Below, one piece after another: positions 11,946 to 25,030 of a stretch of 64,000 nucleotides of DNA. Position numbers and translations under genes: made by a program. Position 1 is the stretch's first letter. Every line of letters starts with the position of its first letter. This DNA is from Tretioscincus oriximinensis (lineage: Eukaryota > Chordata > Lepidosauria > Squamata > Gymnophthalmidae): assembly GCA_022410635.1 (NCBI GenBank), contig JAJVDF010000165.1, forward strand, positions 848,499-912,498, in the 5' to 3' direction. The notes beneath the pieces were generated by a model. It saw only the letters and a program-made list of their open reading frames with translations. It was not told where the DNA came from and ran no database searches.

Positions 11946-14701
11946 TCTACACTCACATCTCTGTGGCCCAAAGGAGTGGGTCTAATTCAGTAAGACCTGC
12001 TGGTTTAGACCACAGAAAGGCATAGAAAGGCTGACCATATTATGCTGCTGATCCAGACTAGGTTGCATAAGCTTTAGGCCTGGGTTTCAAGCATTCCAAA
12101 GCTCTCTCAAGCACTTGTGTGCCATCAAAAATAGTCTGGTGAATAAAGTAGCAGACTCTTATCAGGTAGTATGGTATCAGCTATCATGATATGAAGCCAG
12201 TTGGGTGACCTTGGGTTAGTCACAATTCTTTGAAACTCTCATTCCCACATATTTCACAAGATGTTGTTGTGAAGAGAACAGTAAGATATGTAAGCCACTT
12301 GAGAAAAATGGAGTATAAAGATCCTCCCCCCCTGCCCCTCCCTCTTCTCCAGATAAAATTTAGACCACATTCCAACTTTTACTTTCTCCAGCAGTAATGT
12401 TTTGGAACCTCACAGACCCAAATTAATGTATGGACTGATGAGGCCATGAAGAGTGATCAGACTTATCTAAGATAAGTGTTGAAAGGCCCAAAAGCACATT
12501 AAAAATGAAAAAAGGAGCCCTTTAGCTTTGGTAGTATTGGTACTGCCAAGAAAGCCTTTCCAGCAAATCTCCATTCAAAGGCAGGTCAGTATGAGAGGCA
12601 GCGGCGGCTTGTGCAGTTTGGGGATGGAGGGGCACAGGTTCTTCCAGCCTCAGCAAAGTTAGGAAAGTGGCTGGGAGCCACATCCAAGCACTTACCGACA
12701 TCTCTCTCAGTCTGCAAGTTGAATGCCAATACAAAATGGCACCTCTGTGGAGACTGAGACAGAGACTGTGGCCTCTCCTAGGCAGCCCTCCCAATGGTTC
12801 TGGGATCGGCAACCCCTTTTGTTAATTGAAAAAGCTGCCTCGAGCTTTTTGATTTGTTGGTAGCTCCTGTATGAAAACCTACCGTTTGCCAATGGTTCTC
12901 CATTGTTTTCTATGGAGATTTTATCATTGATTTTAATCTCTGGGTGTTCGCCAGACCCTACGAATCCAGAGGCCAGCTGCTACCGATGAGAGGAGGCATC
13001 TTTTTAAAAAAGTGTGTGACTTTGCTCTTAGCAAGTAGTTAGAATCTGTTCTCATCTGCTTACAACAGAGGTGCATCTTAATTTGAGGAAGTTGTCCTTG
13101 TTGATCCTCCTAATACAGCAATAATGCTGTCATTTTATTTAAGATGTATAAGAATGCTGAGCACTGTCCTTATTTACAGGTTTTTTTTAAATGTCAGCAC
13201 ATCAGTTGTATATATATTTAGGTTATGCTAATAGGGTTGGTCACTTAGGATTACCAAGTCTTAAACGTACATCGAAGGCTGCCATATTTCAAATTGAAAA
13301 AAGCTGGGAGTATTATAAGCGGCCTTCTGCAAACAATATTTCATCCCGCAAACCTTTCTTCAAATTGTTACACACTTTTCCCCTTTTTGCTCACACAACC
13401 TTATAAAATCAGATTTTTAGGAAAACCATGACACAAAACACTACCTACATCCCTGCTACTCCTATTGTCCATATTTAGCATAGACAACTGGTTAATTCAG
13501 CATTATACAAAACATGAGTGTAAGAGTATGAATTTTCTTTGCATAGTAGTCCAGAAAGTCATGCCTATAACCCAGAAGATGAACTGCAGTGATCTATTTA
13601 ATGCAAAATCACTTTGGCTAGGTGTCATGCCTTTGCATAAGTTTACACTGTGGTGATCAATAAAATAATCAGTCCCACTTGCCATGGGAATAGCAGTCTG
13701 TGCAGAGGCCTAGATAGTTTATCATTTTGTCTTTCCCTACAAATTTGAACAGGATTTTTTTTCTTTTAGAAAAAGCTTTTAAAAAGCGTTATTTTCCCTT
13801 TTCTGACAGAAGTTGAAATAAAGTTTGCTATTTATGACCTGCCTTAAGTTATAGTATGCCAAGGATAGAAATACTTACATCCTTTGACAAATCTGTATCA
13901 GATGCACATTTGGTTACAGAGTTTTTCAAGTCTGCAAGAAATGCACTAATAAAATGTTATCTGTTACCTTCTCACCTTCTTCCCTCCCTCCTTCCCTCCC
14001 TGCCTCCTGGACCTGGCACATTTCTGGTCCAATGGGCAGGACTGCAGCAGCAGCAGTGGAAATGGCAGAGGCAGTGGGAGCCAGGATAGGTGCCCCCCAG
14101 CCTGCTGTTAGATGGCTGTGGCACTGGTGTGCTTACTCTGGCTCCAGCAGGAACATGGCAGAGGTTTATGAGTGTGCAGCATGAATTTGGCTCTTGGTTT
14201 TTAGGCTGCTGGCACAGACACATACATGTGCAAGCATTAGCCAACCCTATCCTTCACTTCTATCACAAGTGCACACATCAGGCACTGAAAGGCAAACTTA
14301 GAATCTCACAAAATTTTAAATTCAGAAAAACTCATTTTTTAAAAATCTGGGATCCAGGATTTAATTCTGAATTCCTGTTTAGGTTACCAAGCTCCAGATA
14401 TCCAGGATATCCAGAGTGATCCTGGATATATGGTATCCCTAATGTTAGCATTTCATGCAGAGGCACATTGTTACAACTGACATGGCTGAAATTAATCTGG
14501 ATTCATTCAAGTGGATTTAGAATGGTACATTATCGCATAAACAGTCTTTGAATGCTGGCTACAGGTCCAGTTCGCTGGTAGGTCTGAGAGAGTATTTCCA
14601 GCTAATCTTCACTGCATACAAGGCAGCATTCATCATGAACAATATCCCTCCTAATACCTTATGTATTGAATCACAAACAAAAACAGCAGGATAAAAACAA
14701 T
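11946..14701. other. unannotated intergenic sequence
   Basis: A GC-richer patch at about 12580-12990 (GCAGCGGCGGCTTGTGCAG, GGCCTCTCCTAGGCAGCC) looks like an unclassified repeat; a GTAAGT-type donor at 12692 on the minus strand has no matching acceptor. At 13970-14010 a TCCC/CTTC pyrimidine run occurs. The open frames at 13856-14419 are shadows of low-complexity sequence. Confidence 0.5.
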
Positions 14702-14893
14702 AATATTCCCATTTTTATTATAAGAAAGTAAACAAACAGTTTTCAATGAACACAACAGTCGTGTGCAAATAGTGTTTTATGTATTGAAATTTTCATTAAT
14801 TTTGAAAATTAATGAAAATTTCAATACCTGCACACGACTGTTGTGTTCATTGAAAACTGTTTGTTTACTTCCTTATCATAAAAATGGGAATAT
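14702..14893. repeat. foldback element (long inverted repeat)
   Basis: The left arm AATATTCCCATTTTTATTAT ... GAACACAACAGTCGTGTGCA and the right arm TGCACACGACTGTTGTGTTC ... ATCATAAAAATGGGAATATT are near-perfect complements over about 90 nt. The centre, ATTGAAATTTTCATTAATTT / GAAAATTAATGAAAATTTCA, is itself palindromic. The left arm carries a small extra piece (AATAGTGTTTTATG). No family name recognised; MITE-like. Confidence 0.85.
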
Positions 14894-16397
14894 TTTACAG
14901 AAAATGAAGATATTCTCATGTTTATTGGAAGACTAAATGAAAAGTAAATTTACCTTAGTTAAAAGTATAATCTGGCAATTTTGATACACTACTGAAATTC
15001 ATGAAAATGGGATATATACCTATAGATCAAAATGTGATGTGATAGAGAAATGATAAGATCAGATTTGAATTTAGCACCCTCAAGTTAGTCTAAAACTGTT
15101 CTTGAAGTCCATGCCAGAATTTTTTTTTGTAGATGTGTGTTATAGAGTGCTAGAATACAGCCTTCAGCAAGGAATAGTCCTTCACGTAGGAATATTTCCA
15201 GGGTGCAGGAAAAACAGTTTAAAGTATGTTTAAGAATGCTTTTGGAATGACTGAGGAATAATGAGCTGATTAACAATGTGAATGCTCTGTTCCTGTTAGC
15301 CATTTGGACTATTCCTCAGCCATGTGTGAATCTGACCTAATTTCTCCTCTGTGGCAGAGGAGATTGCTATTTGCTGTTCAGTTTTTCTCAAAGTGGCATC
15401 AGTTCATTTCCTACCACTTGGTGATTCTGTCTTCTGTTTTTCCTTTTTTACAGTTTTTCACTATGTGATTTTCACCCGTGAGAGACAACAGAATGGCGAC
15501 ACTTAACTGAATGTATTTTCATACTGCCAGGTGGGTCACAATTCTTAAGCTTCATCTCGGATTTTTAAATGCCAGCCACCAAAACATTAAGTCTATTTGG
15601 AATTCTAGAAAGGAAGGGCACTTGACATATGAAACTATCAAATGAAAACTAGTCAAAATGGTGGGGGTGATCACAATGCCACAATATTTGCTCCTCATTT
15701 CACAAATTTAGCAAAGATCCCATGCAGTTATGATCTTGCATGTGAATCTTGTATCTGTGCCATTTTTGTTTTCACATAGTACTAATAGCATAGTGCACAC
15801 AGCATTTTAATCGTTTCTCATTCCAGACTCAACAGAACATCGTGCATGGTAAAAGCCTGCAAACTGATGTCAAATATCAAATGTTCCAGACAGCTACATT
15901 AAGCACAACCTCTTTCTGACTGGTATACCAAACCAGCAAATGTATCCTAGGAGTCTCCTTTCCACATGCTGGTGTAGACTAAGGGTGCCTTAATGAAGCC
16001 ATGCCATAGAGATATTGTGAATTTCTTTAAAGAGGACTACAATCAGCCCAGCACCCATATTCTGAACTATAAAGGGCATGTAGAAAACATGCGTCTCTAT
16101 GCCAGAATGCAGCAGAGTACCCTTTTTGGAAGCATTCAAAGAAGCACTACTTTCACAAGGGCTCTTCAGAGGCAATGGCCAAACCTGGGACAACTGTATC
16201 CCAACATAAAACCGACTGCTTGTTTTAGAATAGAATATCTAACCATGCCCTAGAATTATAGGGAGAATGTGGAAGGGGGCACTGTACTTTCTTGGGCCTC
16301 ATTCTGACAGTGCCCTTTAGTCTGGTTTGAAAGGAGGTGTCCATTTCTTTTTCTCTTTCCCAGACTAGACTTCCTGGCTCCACTGTGCTGGCAATCT
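14894..16397. other. unannotated intergenic sequence
   Basis: No gene, RNA or repeat recognised. The overlapping small frames at 15990-16253 on both strands carry no motif. Confidence 0.55.
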
Positions 16398-17480
16398 AGA
16401 TTATTTTGTATGGAACCTCTGGGTGAAAAAAGTAAACTTCCCCCATCCAATAGCCAGTTGTCGGTATTCCTAAGGGGTGTGTGCAAGGGCAAAGAAGCTG
16501 CAGTTTCTTCCTTTGTACACAGTCTCTGATGCCTTTCACAGCAACTGAGGCAGGGCAGGATTGATCAGGAATCTCATCCATATTTGTGAAGCAATAATTT
16601 TGCAAATATCATCATCAGATATTCCCAGTTGTCATTAAGCATTTGGACTGACCGTTCTATGTAGGGAGATCTGGTACCTGGACCTCTCTACTACATCTCT
16701 TTAAGAGTCCCTGATACCTGCTGCGATGTGGGCTTAAAGATAGGTATTGCAGGCAGGTATGAATCTGCAAAGGGCAGGTGACAGTTAAAGAATTTAATTG
16801 CCTGATGCTCAATGTACAAAAGATCTCTGGTGAAAGCAATGGTTTACTTCAGGAAAGGAAAAGAGGAAGTGAACCCAGTTTGCTGTTGGTCAGCTCTTTT
16901 AAAACCTCCCTTCTAGGCGGAGTTACAGGCTCCCTCTTGCTTCTGTAAACATCCTGTGCTTCCGGGGTCATTCAGGGTTCATTTCCTGGCTGACAGGAAG
17001 AAGAAGGTTGGTTGAACTTTCCACCATGTGGCTGGTAAAAAGCCATGTGTTGAATTCCACCAAGTCTCCTTTGAACACACTCCTTTCAGTAAAAAATGAT
17101 TAATTACCATGGAGACAAAGAGGTTTTACAAAGAGGTGACAAAAGTAGCTAAACAAGAATGCAAACTGCAAACTGCAGGCTGAAATTACAAGTTGGAACA
17201 GTAACTTTAAGCAAGAGTAAATAAACTTCTCTATATTACAAACTATGGAATATTAATACAGAGGCTTGAATTAAGAAATAATATTTACCGGCATGAATAA
17301 ATGCAAAAGTTCTAGGAAAAGTGTTTTCAGAAATGCAGCAGTGCAAGATTAGGGGTAGAAACTGCAGCTTCTTCACTCATATATACACCTCTTAGGAACA
17401 ATATCCACAGCTGGCTATTGGGAGGAAGTTTCCAGGTCTGTCTTTCCTTGTCAAGATGTTTCCACCTAAAATAGTCTTCT
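16398..17480. repeat. pair of inverted repeats about 0.9 kb apart
   Basis: AAACTTCCCCCATCCAATAG ... GAAGCTGCAGTTTCTTCC (16428-16514) and, in reverse complement, GGAAACTTCCTCCCAATAGC ... GCTGCAGTTTCTACC (17355-17435) match at roughly 75-80 % by eye. Similarity fades into GATTATTTTG/GACTATTTTA further out. The 830 bp between has no recognisable genes. They may be the two ends of one DNA element or two copies inserted in opposite directions. Confidence 0.55.
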
Positions 17481-20459
17481 TCCTTGACCTTACAGCTTAA
17501 AGAAATGGGACTAGATTTCAGAAAAGGACTGAGAAAGCAGAAATAATCTGAATAACTTTAGTCCACTTCTGACAGAAAAATCTCCAGTGCAAAGGCAAAC
17601 CATTTTCTAATCTGTTGGAATGGGGACACGTTGTCTAATATTTCAACATTACAGTTCAATTGCAAGGTAAACTGCTCACACTATAGAATTTAGAAATCCT
17701 CCATACAAGCCAAATAAAACAGAGTCCTGAGAGTTACAAATAACAATTGTCATTTTATAAAATTCACCTGAGAATCTACAAGGGAAAATTAGATAAGTAA
17801 ATGTGCACCAAGTAAAAAGGATGTCAAAACAAGTAATGTCCTGACACAGCAAACCTTCAGAATTCCCCAGATAACATACTGTGGTTTTTCCAATCTCACA
17901 TAATTATAATTTGCCTGTTTCAAAGCAGTGAGATTGTCCTACTGCAACCTAAATAAATAAGCTATCGTTTGCATTTTGTTTTCCCCTTAATTCCAGATAA
18001 CCATACGCTACCTTGTCCTTTAATAAGTTTGCATAATCACAGTTTTTAACATCTCTTTCATATGCAAAGAGGATGTCTGTCCCTAAACAGTACTTACACT
18101 AAGTTTACACCCCCTCCCTTTCTCTTTGAAGCTTTGGTTTGAATTTATCTGGACTATCACTTTGATCCATCCCTTTTATGGTTCCTTTCATACAATGTGT
18201 TTTCAGTGCAAATTTCAGGTATTAAAACACCTCCACTATTTCTTCATTTCCTATTTGCAATCGCTTCTCAAATCATAAGCCTTACAGAGATAATACCTAC
18301 TTTAATTGCCTCTGGAAACTATCATGTGGGACATTCAGTCACAGAAGTGAAGGTCCTGCTGGAATTCAGAGTCATATCAAAACGGTGTCTCCAGTTGGCC
18401 ATTTATGAGTTGTCCTTGCAAATCCTCTCAATACATGTATCACTGGAGTTGCTTCCTCTTTACTACACACAGGATGAAGCTGTGATGTCCCCCACTAAAA
18501 CACATGAATGTTCTTTGCTAAGGACTGAAACAAAATAAAAGGTAACTGTGGTCAAATTCTTTGGCCACAGTTATCTTCTATCATTGGATCCTTATGGAAC
18601 ATTTGGATACTTGTGACCCAGTGTACTTTGGCATTGGATGTTGTAGCACTTTGTTTCATATTGAAAGAGGGGCACACATTAAGATCTTGCGTGGATAATG
18701 CTCAATATTTACCTCATCTGTTCAGTCTAGTGCAAATGACTGATGCTTAGCGGATTAAGGAAAGATCTGGTTATACAACATCTAAAGGACCACAAGTTTC
18801 CACCATTGCCACATTGTCTGTGTTGTTTTTTGTCTAGTCTTACCACTGCTGTTTACAAAATAAACAAACCTTATAGATTGTTTCTGATTTAATTCTAAAA
18901 TCACAGTCTTTTTTTAAGCATATACTTTATCTAGATGCTTTCTACTTCACAAATGGTGATTTTGGGGAAAAAACCCCACTGCTTCATAAATTTGCTCTGC
19001 TTCATAAATGTACAAAGAGTAATGACCCAATTGAAAATTGGTTTCACAATGGGTAAATTAACCTAAATCTGTGAAACTGATATGCATCTCAGTGCCATAA
19101 TGCCCAGCTGATACAGCATGTGCATTTGAAACATAACCCTTGTCATTAGCGTTATATATAAATGTCACCTATCAAATTAATGGTATCAAATTAATAATGA
19201 GAATTATTAGATTGACTTTCAAAAAGGAAGTTGATATAACAAGTATAGCAAGTGCCTTCTGGCCATAGTGATTCAATTTTTGGCCTTGTAAATTAAATTC
19301 TATATGACAAAAAGAAGTTCAAACATAACTAGCATCTCAGTAAACACATTAATGAGAGTTGTACATTGAATGTGGATAAAATTTGAGTCCCAAAATGAAG
19401 TTGAATGTGTTAGATACTAAAGGTAATTTGTCCAAGCTGAAGTAATATCTTTGGATGTCAGGCAAGCAGACATTAAAAAAAACTTGGACAGAATGTCTTA
19501 AACATCTGTCTCCAGGCTTATCCTATATGGAGAGTACCACTCATTAATGGGGCGGCAGAGAGAGTGAACTCTAGAAACTCTTATTTATAATCAGAGGAGA
19601 TAAAGTTTAATAGGCATCGCAATTCACAGAGACGCTCATATTGTACACATCCCCCTCCCCTTATATATCCTTTGTAGCTCTGAAGCATTTGTGTCTTTGT
19701 GCCACCCATGGTTTGCATAGTGAAATAGAAAATTAGGGAATATCTCACTTGTTAGTTTTTGAACGGCTATACGTGGTAGCTCAGTTTTCAATGTAAATTT
19801 AAGCTGCATCAGGACATTACATTTCTATTGCAGTGTTTTTGGGTATTCTAGAATAAAGCACTCTTATGAAGTACTTTATCCCAGAATATCCAAAAATATT
19901 GGAATAAATAAGTGAAATTTGAATGCAATAACAGATACAAATACAAACTACGGAACACAATAAGACAACTCCAAAACTGTGATGGGTGAAATGAAAACTG
20001 GCCATAAAAGCCTCCATTCTTCCAGATTAGAGAATAGTGGGACAATTGAAAGCCTGTTTTCAACCACCTGTACTGTTATTTGATTCATTTTATACTGGGA
20101 TCTGTTTTAACCACTTCAATCATGCCATTGCCTTTCCATTCCTGCTTTTATGATTCCAGGAAGGCTGCTTCCAAATGCAAAATAAACACCCACAATTCTC
20201 TTGGCATTGTACTGGGATGCTAGATGCACTTGAAGCATTGCAAATGAATGCCAACTGTAGCATGAGGGGAAAACGGTTCTTCAATAAAATTACAGGAAAT
20301 GGAGCAACAATGCTTGGTTTCCCAAGATAGCCCAGTTTATCTGTGCATCAAGCAAAGTACATATGTGATTAGCATGCAGGGAATTGACCAACTGTATGAA
20401 ACAGAAAAAGAAAGGGGGAAAGCACTTGACTGATTCCTGGAAATCCCCATAATCTTGTA
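17481..20459. other. unannotated intergenic sequence
   Basis: The 113-codon frame at 18197-18538 is among the longest non-repeat frames but has no domain, start context or splice support. A small hairpin (GGTAACTGTGGTCAAA / TTTGGCCACAGTTATC) is at 18541-18577. A motif related to the palindrome at 3895 lies at 19848-19892. Confidence 0.5.
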
Positions 20460-20890
20460 TGTTTGGGTTTGAATAGAGAAGGTTGCTCTCCTAAGAGTAA
20501 ACAAAAAGAAAGTTAACGGAGAGATTTGCAAGAGAATTGTAGAGAGATTTGCTGCCGCTGTAATGAATTTGTGAGATATGGCTTGTGTGTATTGAAAAGT
20601 TTTATTTGGTGTGTGGTGGGTTTGGTAACTGTCTCTAAGCTAGCGTGAACACAAGGTTTAAGTAAGAGAAGGCTTGCAATTGCATTAATAGGAGCTAAAT
20701 TCCTCTCCAGGGGGGAAAAGGTCAGTGAGCATGAATAGACTCTGTTTGAAGAAGGTTCCTTCCCTGAGAGAAAACAAAAGGAAAGATAACAGGAGATTTA
20801 CAGGGGAGTTTGGAGAGATAACTGCTGGTACTTTGGTGAGTCCATTAAATGTATCTTGAGTGTATTGAACAGTTTTGTTTGGCACCATTT
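20460..20890. repeat. diverged direct duplication (about 150 bp, twice)
   Basis: AGAGAAGGTTGCTCTCCTAA ... GTAAACAAAAAGAAAGTTAA ... TGTGTGTATTGAAAAGTTTT (20473-20607) recurs as AAGAAGGTTCCTTCCCTGAG ... GAAAACAAAAGGAAAGATAA ... TGAGTGTATTGAACAGTTTT (20748-20878). The offset is about 272 bp. It could be a tandem duplication or two related LTR pieces. Confidence 0.6.
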
Positions 20891-21289
20891 CAGCACTTAC
20901 CTGGTTGGCCAGTCCAAAATTCTAAGAAGAATTTTGAGGAGCACCATGATAAAAAATTACCAGTAAAGGTATTTTAAAGTACAGTACTTCAGGAAAAAAA
21001 CCTACCAGGAAAGCGGTTGGACAATTAGAAGATGATGAATAGATTCAGAATTACTGAAGGAAAATCAGTACCTCATCAAGTACCTTTTTCTTTGAAATGG
21101 TAGAGTAAGTTATCTAGAACAGATCACTGGATTGATTATCCCTGGAAGTAAGCAATGAAAATCAAATTCTAGATTTCTTCTAAAAAAAACCTGCATAAAT
21201 ATTCACATGGAGGTGCCCGTGCAGTCATCTAGAAGTCAGTTTTGACTTGGGGACACACAATGGCAAACAGCACTTAAAGAAATATGGTG
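20891..21289. other. unannotated intergenic sequence
   Basis: AT-rich; nothing recognised before the LINE copy begins near 21290. Confidence 0.5.
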
Positions 21290-22022
21290 GGAAAGTGTGA
21301 AGCAACTGAGCAAATATTTTACTCCAAATAAGACAGAGATGCTGTTTGCTGGAACATTCTGTGTTCATGAAACCTGTCCTCAGTGGGGTTGAATTGCCCT
21401 ATAAGGGATGGATATGAAATCTGGGGGTGCTCCTGGACTGTATACTGACACTTGGAGATCCAGTGGATCTTATTAGCCCCAGTAATCCATGCTGTGGTAA
21501 CTTCCAGATTGAACTATTGCATTGCCCTCTATGTGGTTCAGAAGCTGCAGCTAGTACAGACTGCTGACTGGAACGACTGGTCGTATAAACATCACGCCAG
21601 TCTTAAAAGCCTTGCACTGACTGCCAATTCACTATCAAGGTGTTAACCTTAACTTGCTCCCCAAATATCTAAAGGAACACCTTTTGCCATATCAACCTGC
21701 CTGTGCCTTAAGATCTGCAGGGGAGGCCCTCCTTGTTGTACCACTCCTCTCAAAAGCACAGGGAGTGGCAACCTGGGTCAGGGCCGTCTCGGTGGATGTC
21801 TCCAGACTATGCAATATCTCTTCCTTGAGGGGCATCATTCACCATCATTGTAGTCTTTCCGAAAATCCTTGTACCTTTTTAACCTGGCCTTTGGTTAGAG
21901 AAATAGTTTTTTTTCCCTCTTCCGTTCATTCAGTTTTGTTTTAAAATGTTGATTTTGCATTTTAAATTTTATTGTTGGCCACCCTGAGACCTTCAGTTAT
22001 AGAGCAGGATAAATAAATAAAT
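21290..22022 (+). mobile_element. old copy of the L2/Vingi-like LINE (RT C-terminus and 3' end)
   Basis: The segment aligns by eye with 60290-61140 of the larger LINE copy: CCCTATAAGGGATGG, then GAAGCTGCAGCT, CCAAATATCTAAAGGAAC, GCCCTCCTTG, TTAACCTGGCCTTTGG, and a 3' end with CCACCCTGAGACCTTCAG and an AATAAATAAAT tail. Several internal deletions and many substitutions make it non-coding; the open frames at 21452-21646 and 21654-21944 are relics of the RT C-terminus in two different frames. Confidence 0.8.
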
Positions 22023-23214
22023 CTTCCTGCACATCAGATATGAAATGAAGGGCAAATGGCATGGATACCCTACAGCTTATGATTATTTCAAGTCCCCTAC
22101 AGGCACCGCATACATTCCCACCTAATATTGTTTTGTTCGTTTCGTCTTGAATGTTTTTCATTTTGTTTTATTTAATTATTTCACCGTATCACTCAATTTG
22201 GGACTCCTTGGTGAAGGGTGTCTATAAAAGCAATAAATACATGGAAACAATGTATAAAGTATTGCTACTAGATAGGTTGGGCTGCCCAACATCTGGTTGT
22301 GTATCAAGGCCAGCAATGAAAGAAAGAAAATCTGGGAAGAGGCATGTTTCAGTCAATTACCTTGAAACCTCAAAGGCTAGGAGCTTTGCCTGAGATCAGG
22401 CGATTTCCCTGCAAAGCAGAGACCTCATTGCTCTGTGCAATCACTCTACACTTAGATCAGAGAAGAATTTCACTCTGGGATGAGCAGCAGAATGTATTGA
22501 TGAACAGCCAGAATAGATTTTACAGTTGTCTGACTTTGGCCCAGACATGCAAGAAATCAAAGCCGGAGTGAGAAACTACATTTTCTCTCATTTCAGCATT
22601 CCTCTGTTGTTTACTAACCTATTTCTCAGCAGCTTTTCTGTTACTGAAATGCTTCCAAATTCCCCTTCACTTCATATATCGGAGGAATCCAGTAAGCTGC
22701 TCAGTAAACTGCCTTGCCCAGTAAACTGTAAACAGCTTTCAGATGCTCACGTTTTCCTTATTCTTCTGACCACTTATTCCCCAGCACAAAGGCAATCTCC
22801 TCTTCTGGCAAAAGGACCAGCGAAGAACATGGGATGGGTGCCAATCAGCTGCAATTGTTATTCTTAACTCTGAAAAGCAGATCCAGTTGGAATCACTTTT
22901 CCAGTCTTGTCTAGGGATTTTATTATACAACATATGGATACTTGGGAAAGCATGCGATGCTGCTAACACTTTTGGTGGGTTAATTATTGTATAGAAATAA
23001 ATCTCGTAGATGCAGGACAACTCATTCTGAATGTTACAGGGGGGAAAGGAGATTGAGAGCAATGGTTGGCTTCTGTCACTGTGAGCATCAGATGATGAAG
23101 CTGCACAGAAGATTTAAAGCAATAATCCAGAGAAATATAAATGGACACCTGACCATCATTTCCTAAGGTAACCTACTTCTTGGAATGCTATTTGGCAATA
23201 CATTATTGCTAGTT
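22023..23214. other. unannotated intergenic sequence
   Basis: The overlapping frames at 22526-22867 (+) and 22739-23062 (-) were examined. Neither has a recognisable domain or a convincing pair of splice sites. Confidence 0.5.
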
Positions 23215-23605
23215 TGGTAGACCACACGTACTGTCTCTATTGTGCAATCAGGATGTTCTGGGCACAAGTGGTAAGTGTTTTTCAGTAGTTGACCCGCAAT
23301 AAATGCCTTTTTTCCTGGAATAAACTATTGCTCAGATATTCAGGCATCATTCCAGAGAGCCCCTATACTTTCGCAACCATATGCGTGTGCGGAAATTAGA
23401 TACGAGATCTTAAAACAATTGAGAACACAGCAGTTGTTTCTATTGGCTGATGCGAGTAAAAAAAAAATTCTCAGACTGCATTGCAATGAGATCAATGAGC
23501 GATGTTACAGAACTGGGGCATTGGTCACAGAATATACATGTTTGGTGTGTACGGACACGCGATTGCTATATTCCAGATTGTAGCAGATTTTAAGTCGTGG
23601 TTGTA
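23215..23605 (-). repeat. unclassified interspersed repeat G, copy 2
   Basis: This is the inverted relative of 7600-8008. Diagnostic blocks on the plus strand are GGTAGACCACACGTACTGTC, ATTGTGCAATCAGGATGTTC, AATAAACTATTGCTCAGATA, AGCAGTTGTTTCTATTGGCT and GATGTTACAGAACTGGGGC. The differences are scattered substitutions, so both copies are old. Confidence 0.8.
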
Positions 23606-23689
23606 CACCTGCCCAGAGACCTGCATAGTGAACCTGTCATAATCAGCATGTGAACAAGTAGGTCCATGTTACAAAACATAGTTAAGAAT

Positions 23690-23997
23690 AATGCCCAGTG
23701 AGGAGGGTCCTATTGCATTGCTCAGCATAAAACAGAAGCACCAGGAGAAGAAGGCAGCAGTGGAATTGCTTTATATCCTCTGCAGCCTCCTGCTCCTCCT
23801 GCTCCTGCTTTACACCAAGCAACTTGGAGCGACAGCAAAGGCAACACAGGCAAATCATGGCCTCCACCTCAGCATCTGCATAGCAGGGGGTGGGGCCTAG
23901 GCAGGGGAGGGGCCTAGGGAAGGGGTATGGTCCTTGAATGATGTTACAAATGCCAAAATGGCCCCTGGCAGCAAAAGGTTTCCCCACACCTGCATTA
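23690..23997 (-). mobile_element. hAT-like DNA transposon fragment
   Basis: The right edge reads AAAAGGTTTCCCCACACCTG, the complement of a hAT-type end (CAGGTGTGGGGAAACCTTTT). Just inside it are GTGGGGCCTAGGCAGGGG and GGGGCCTAGGGAAGGGG. The rest contains GCAGCCTCCTGCTCCTCCTG. The left end was not found. A possible matching end lies far away at 5074 (CAGGGCTGGAGAATAT), which is a separate fragment. Confidence 0.45.
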
Positions 23998-24769
23998 GAG
24001 GAACACACTAGGTAGGTTCCTCACTCAGTTTGCAAATGGAACAACTGAACTCCAGAATTCTTTTTAGCATTTGTTCTGCTGCTCAAAGTGAGTCCAAAGC
24101 AAGGACTATTTCCCTTTAATTCCTATTAAATCTTATAAAATTTCTGCTAGTTGGAAGCTTTGCAAAATCAAATTCTCAGGAGAAACACAATCAAATAAAG
24201 GAACAAGGATGTAAAAAACACTCTGGCTTAAGAATTTAGGCAATTTTCCCAAACACTGAGAAGAGGTAACCTAACAAGGACAGTAAAAGAATCAGTCTTG
24301 TGAAGGAATCAGTTCTGGCTGTTGCATTCCTAAGGGAGGAACCCAGGGATGACTGATTTTATAGCTTACATGTATATTGAAAAGGAAAGCTAAAAAGCAG
24401 TTGGATCAGAGAGTATTCATATGGCAAATATCCAATTATAAATAGTAATGCACCATAGGGTGAAACTCAGGGAAAGCAATAGTTTTGTATATGGTCATGA
24501 TTGCTTTGAGAATGTAATGCCATATTTCACATCTTTCCCAAACTGCCATAAACCAGGAATTCACAAGACGATTGCAAAGTTATATTTGAGTGGCAGCCCT
24601 TGCTCGCCAAGGCCATTTTCCCATGGGGTGATTAATTCTGCTTCATGCTGGACTCAATGTAGGCAATGAGACACATGATGGACCAAGCTGTCAACAGCAA
24701 GTACCAAAGCGTTATCCATACTGTGAGTTAAACATCCTTAACCCAACTACGGAGACTGGAGATAAAAAA
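23998..24769. other. unannotated intergenic sequence
   Basis: Nothing recognised. Confidence 0.5.
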
Positions 24770-25030
24770 AAATCCTTTTTGTGTGTGATTCAAAATACTT
24801 TATTTAAATTCCAAAAATACCATACAGTATCTTGATATGCAGTACATTCAATGTTTAAACATTTTCCCCATTTTATCCCCTTTCTCCTTCCTTTTAATTC
24901 TCTCCCCCCTACATATATGCATTTTCAATCCTGACCAAGGGGATAAATCTAGAATCTTAATCTTAATTTTTATTCCTTAATTGTGCCCCTAAATAACTTT
25001 TTAACTATCAACAATTTCTGTTTACAAAAC
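24770..25030 (-). mobile_element. possible L1-type LINE 3' UTR, reverse orientation
   Basis: A TTCAAAATACTTTATTTAAA start leads into CAAAAATACCATACAGTATC and a pyrimidine-rich CCCCTTTCTCCTTCC / CTCTCCCCCC tract. In reverse complement this is a G/A-rich 3' UTR ending in an A-rich tail, the usual plan of L1 ends. A similar block is at 33785-34010. No coding relic supports it. Confidence 0.3.

Noticed and set aside
12522..12892. Minus-strand frames ending at a GTAAGT site near 12692
   Set aside because: No acceptor found; the GC-richer patch looks like a repeat fragment.
18197..18538. 113-codon plus-strand frame
   Set aside because: No domain, no splice support, AT-rich composition like the flanks; expected by chance in 64 kb.
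23691..24008. Overlapping frames on both strands with Leu-rich stretches
   Set aside because: Arise from a CTCCTGCTCCTG low-complexity tract within a hAT-like fragment.
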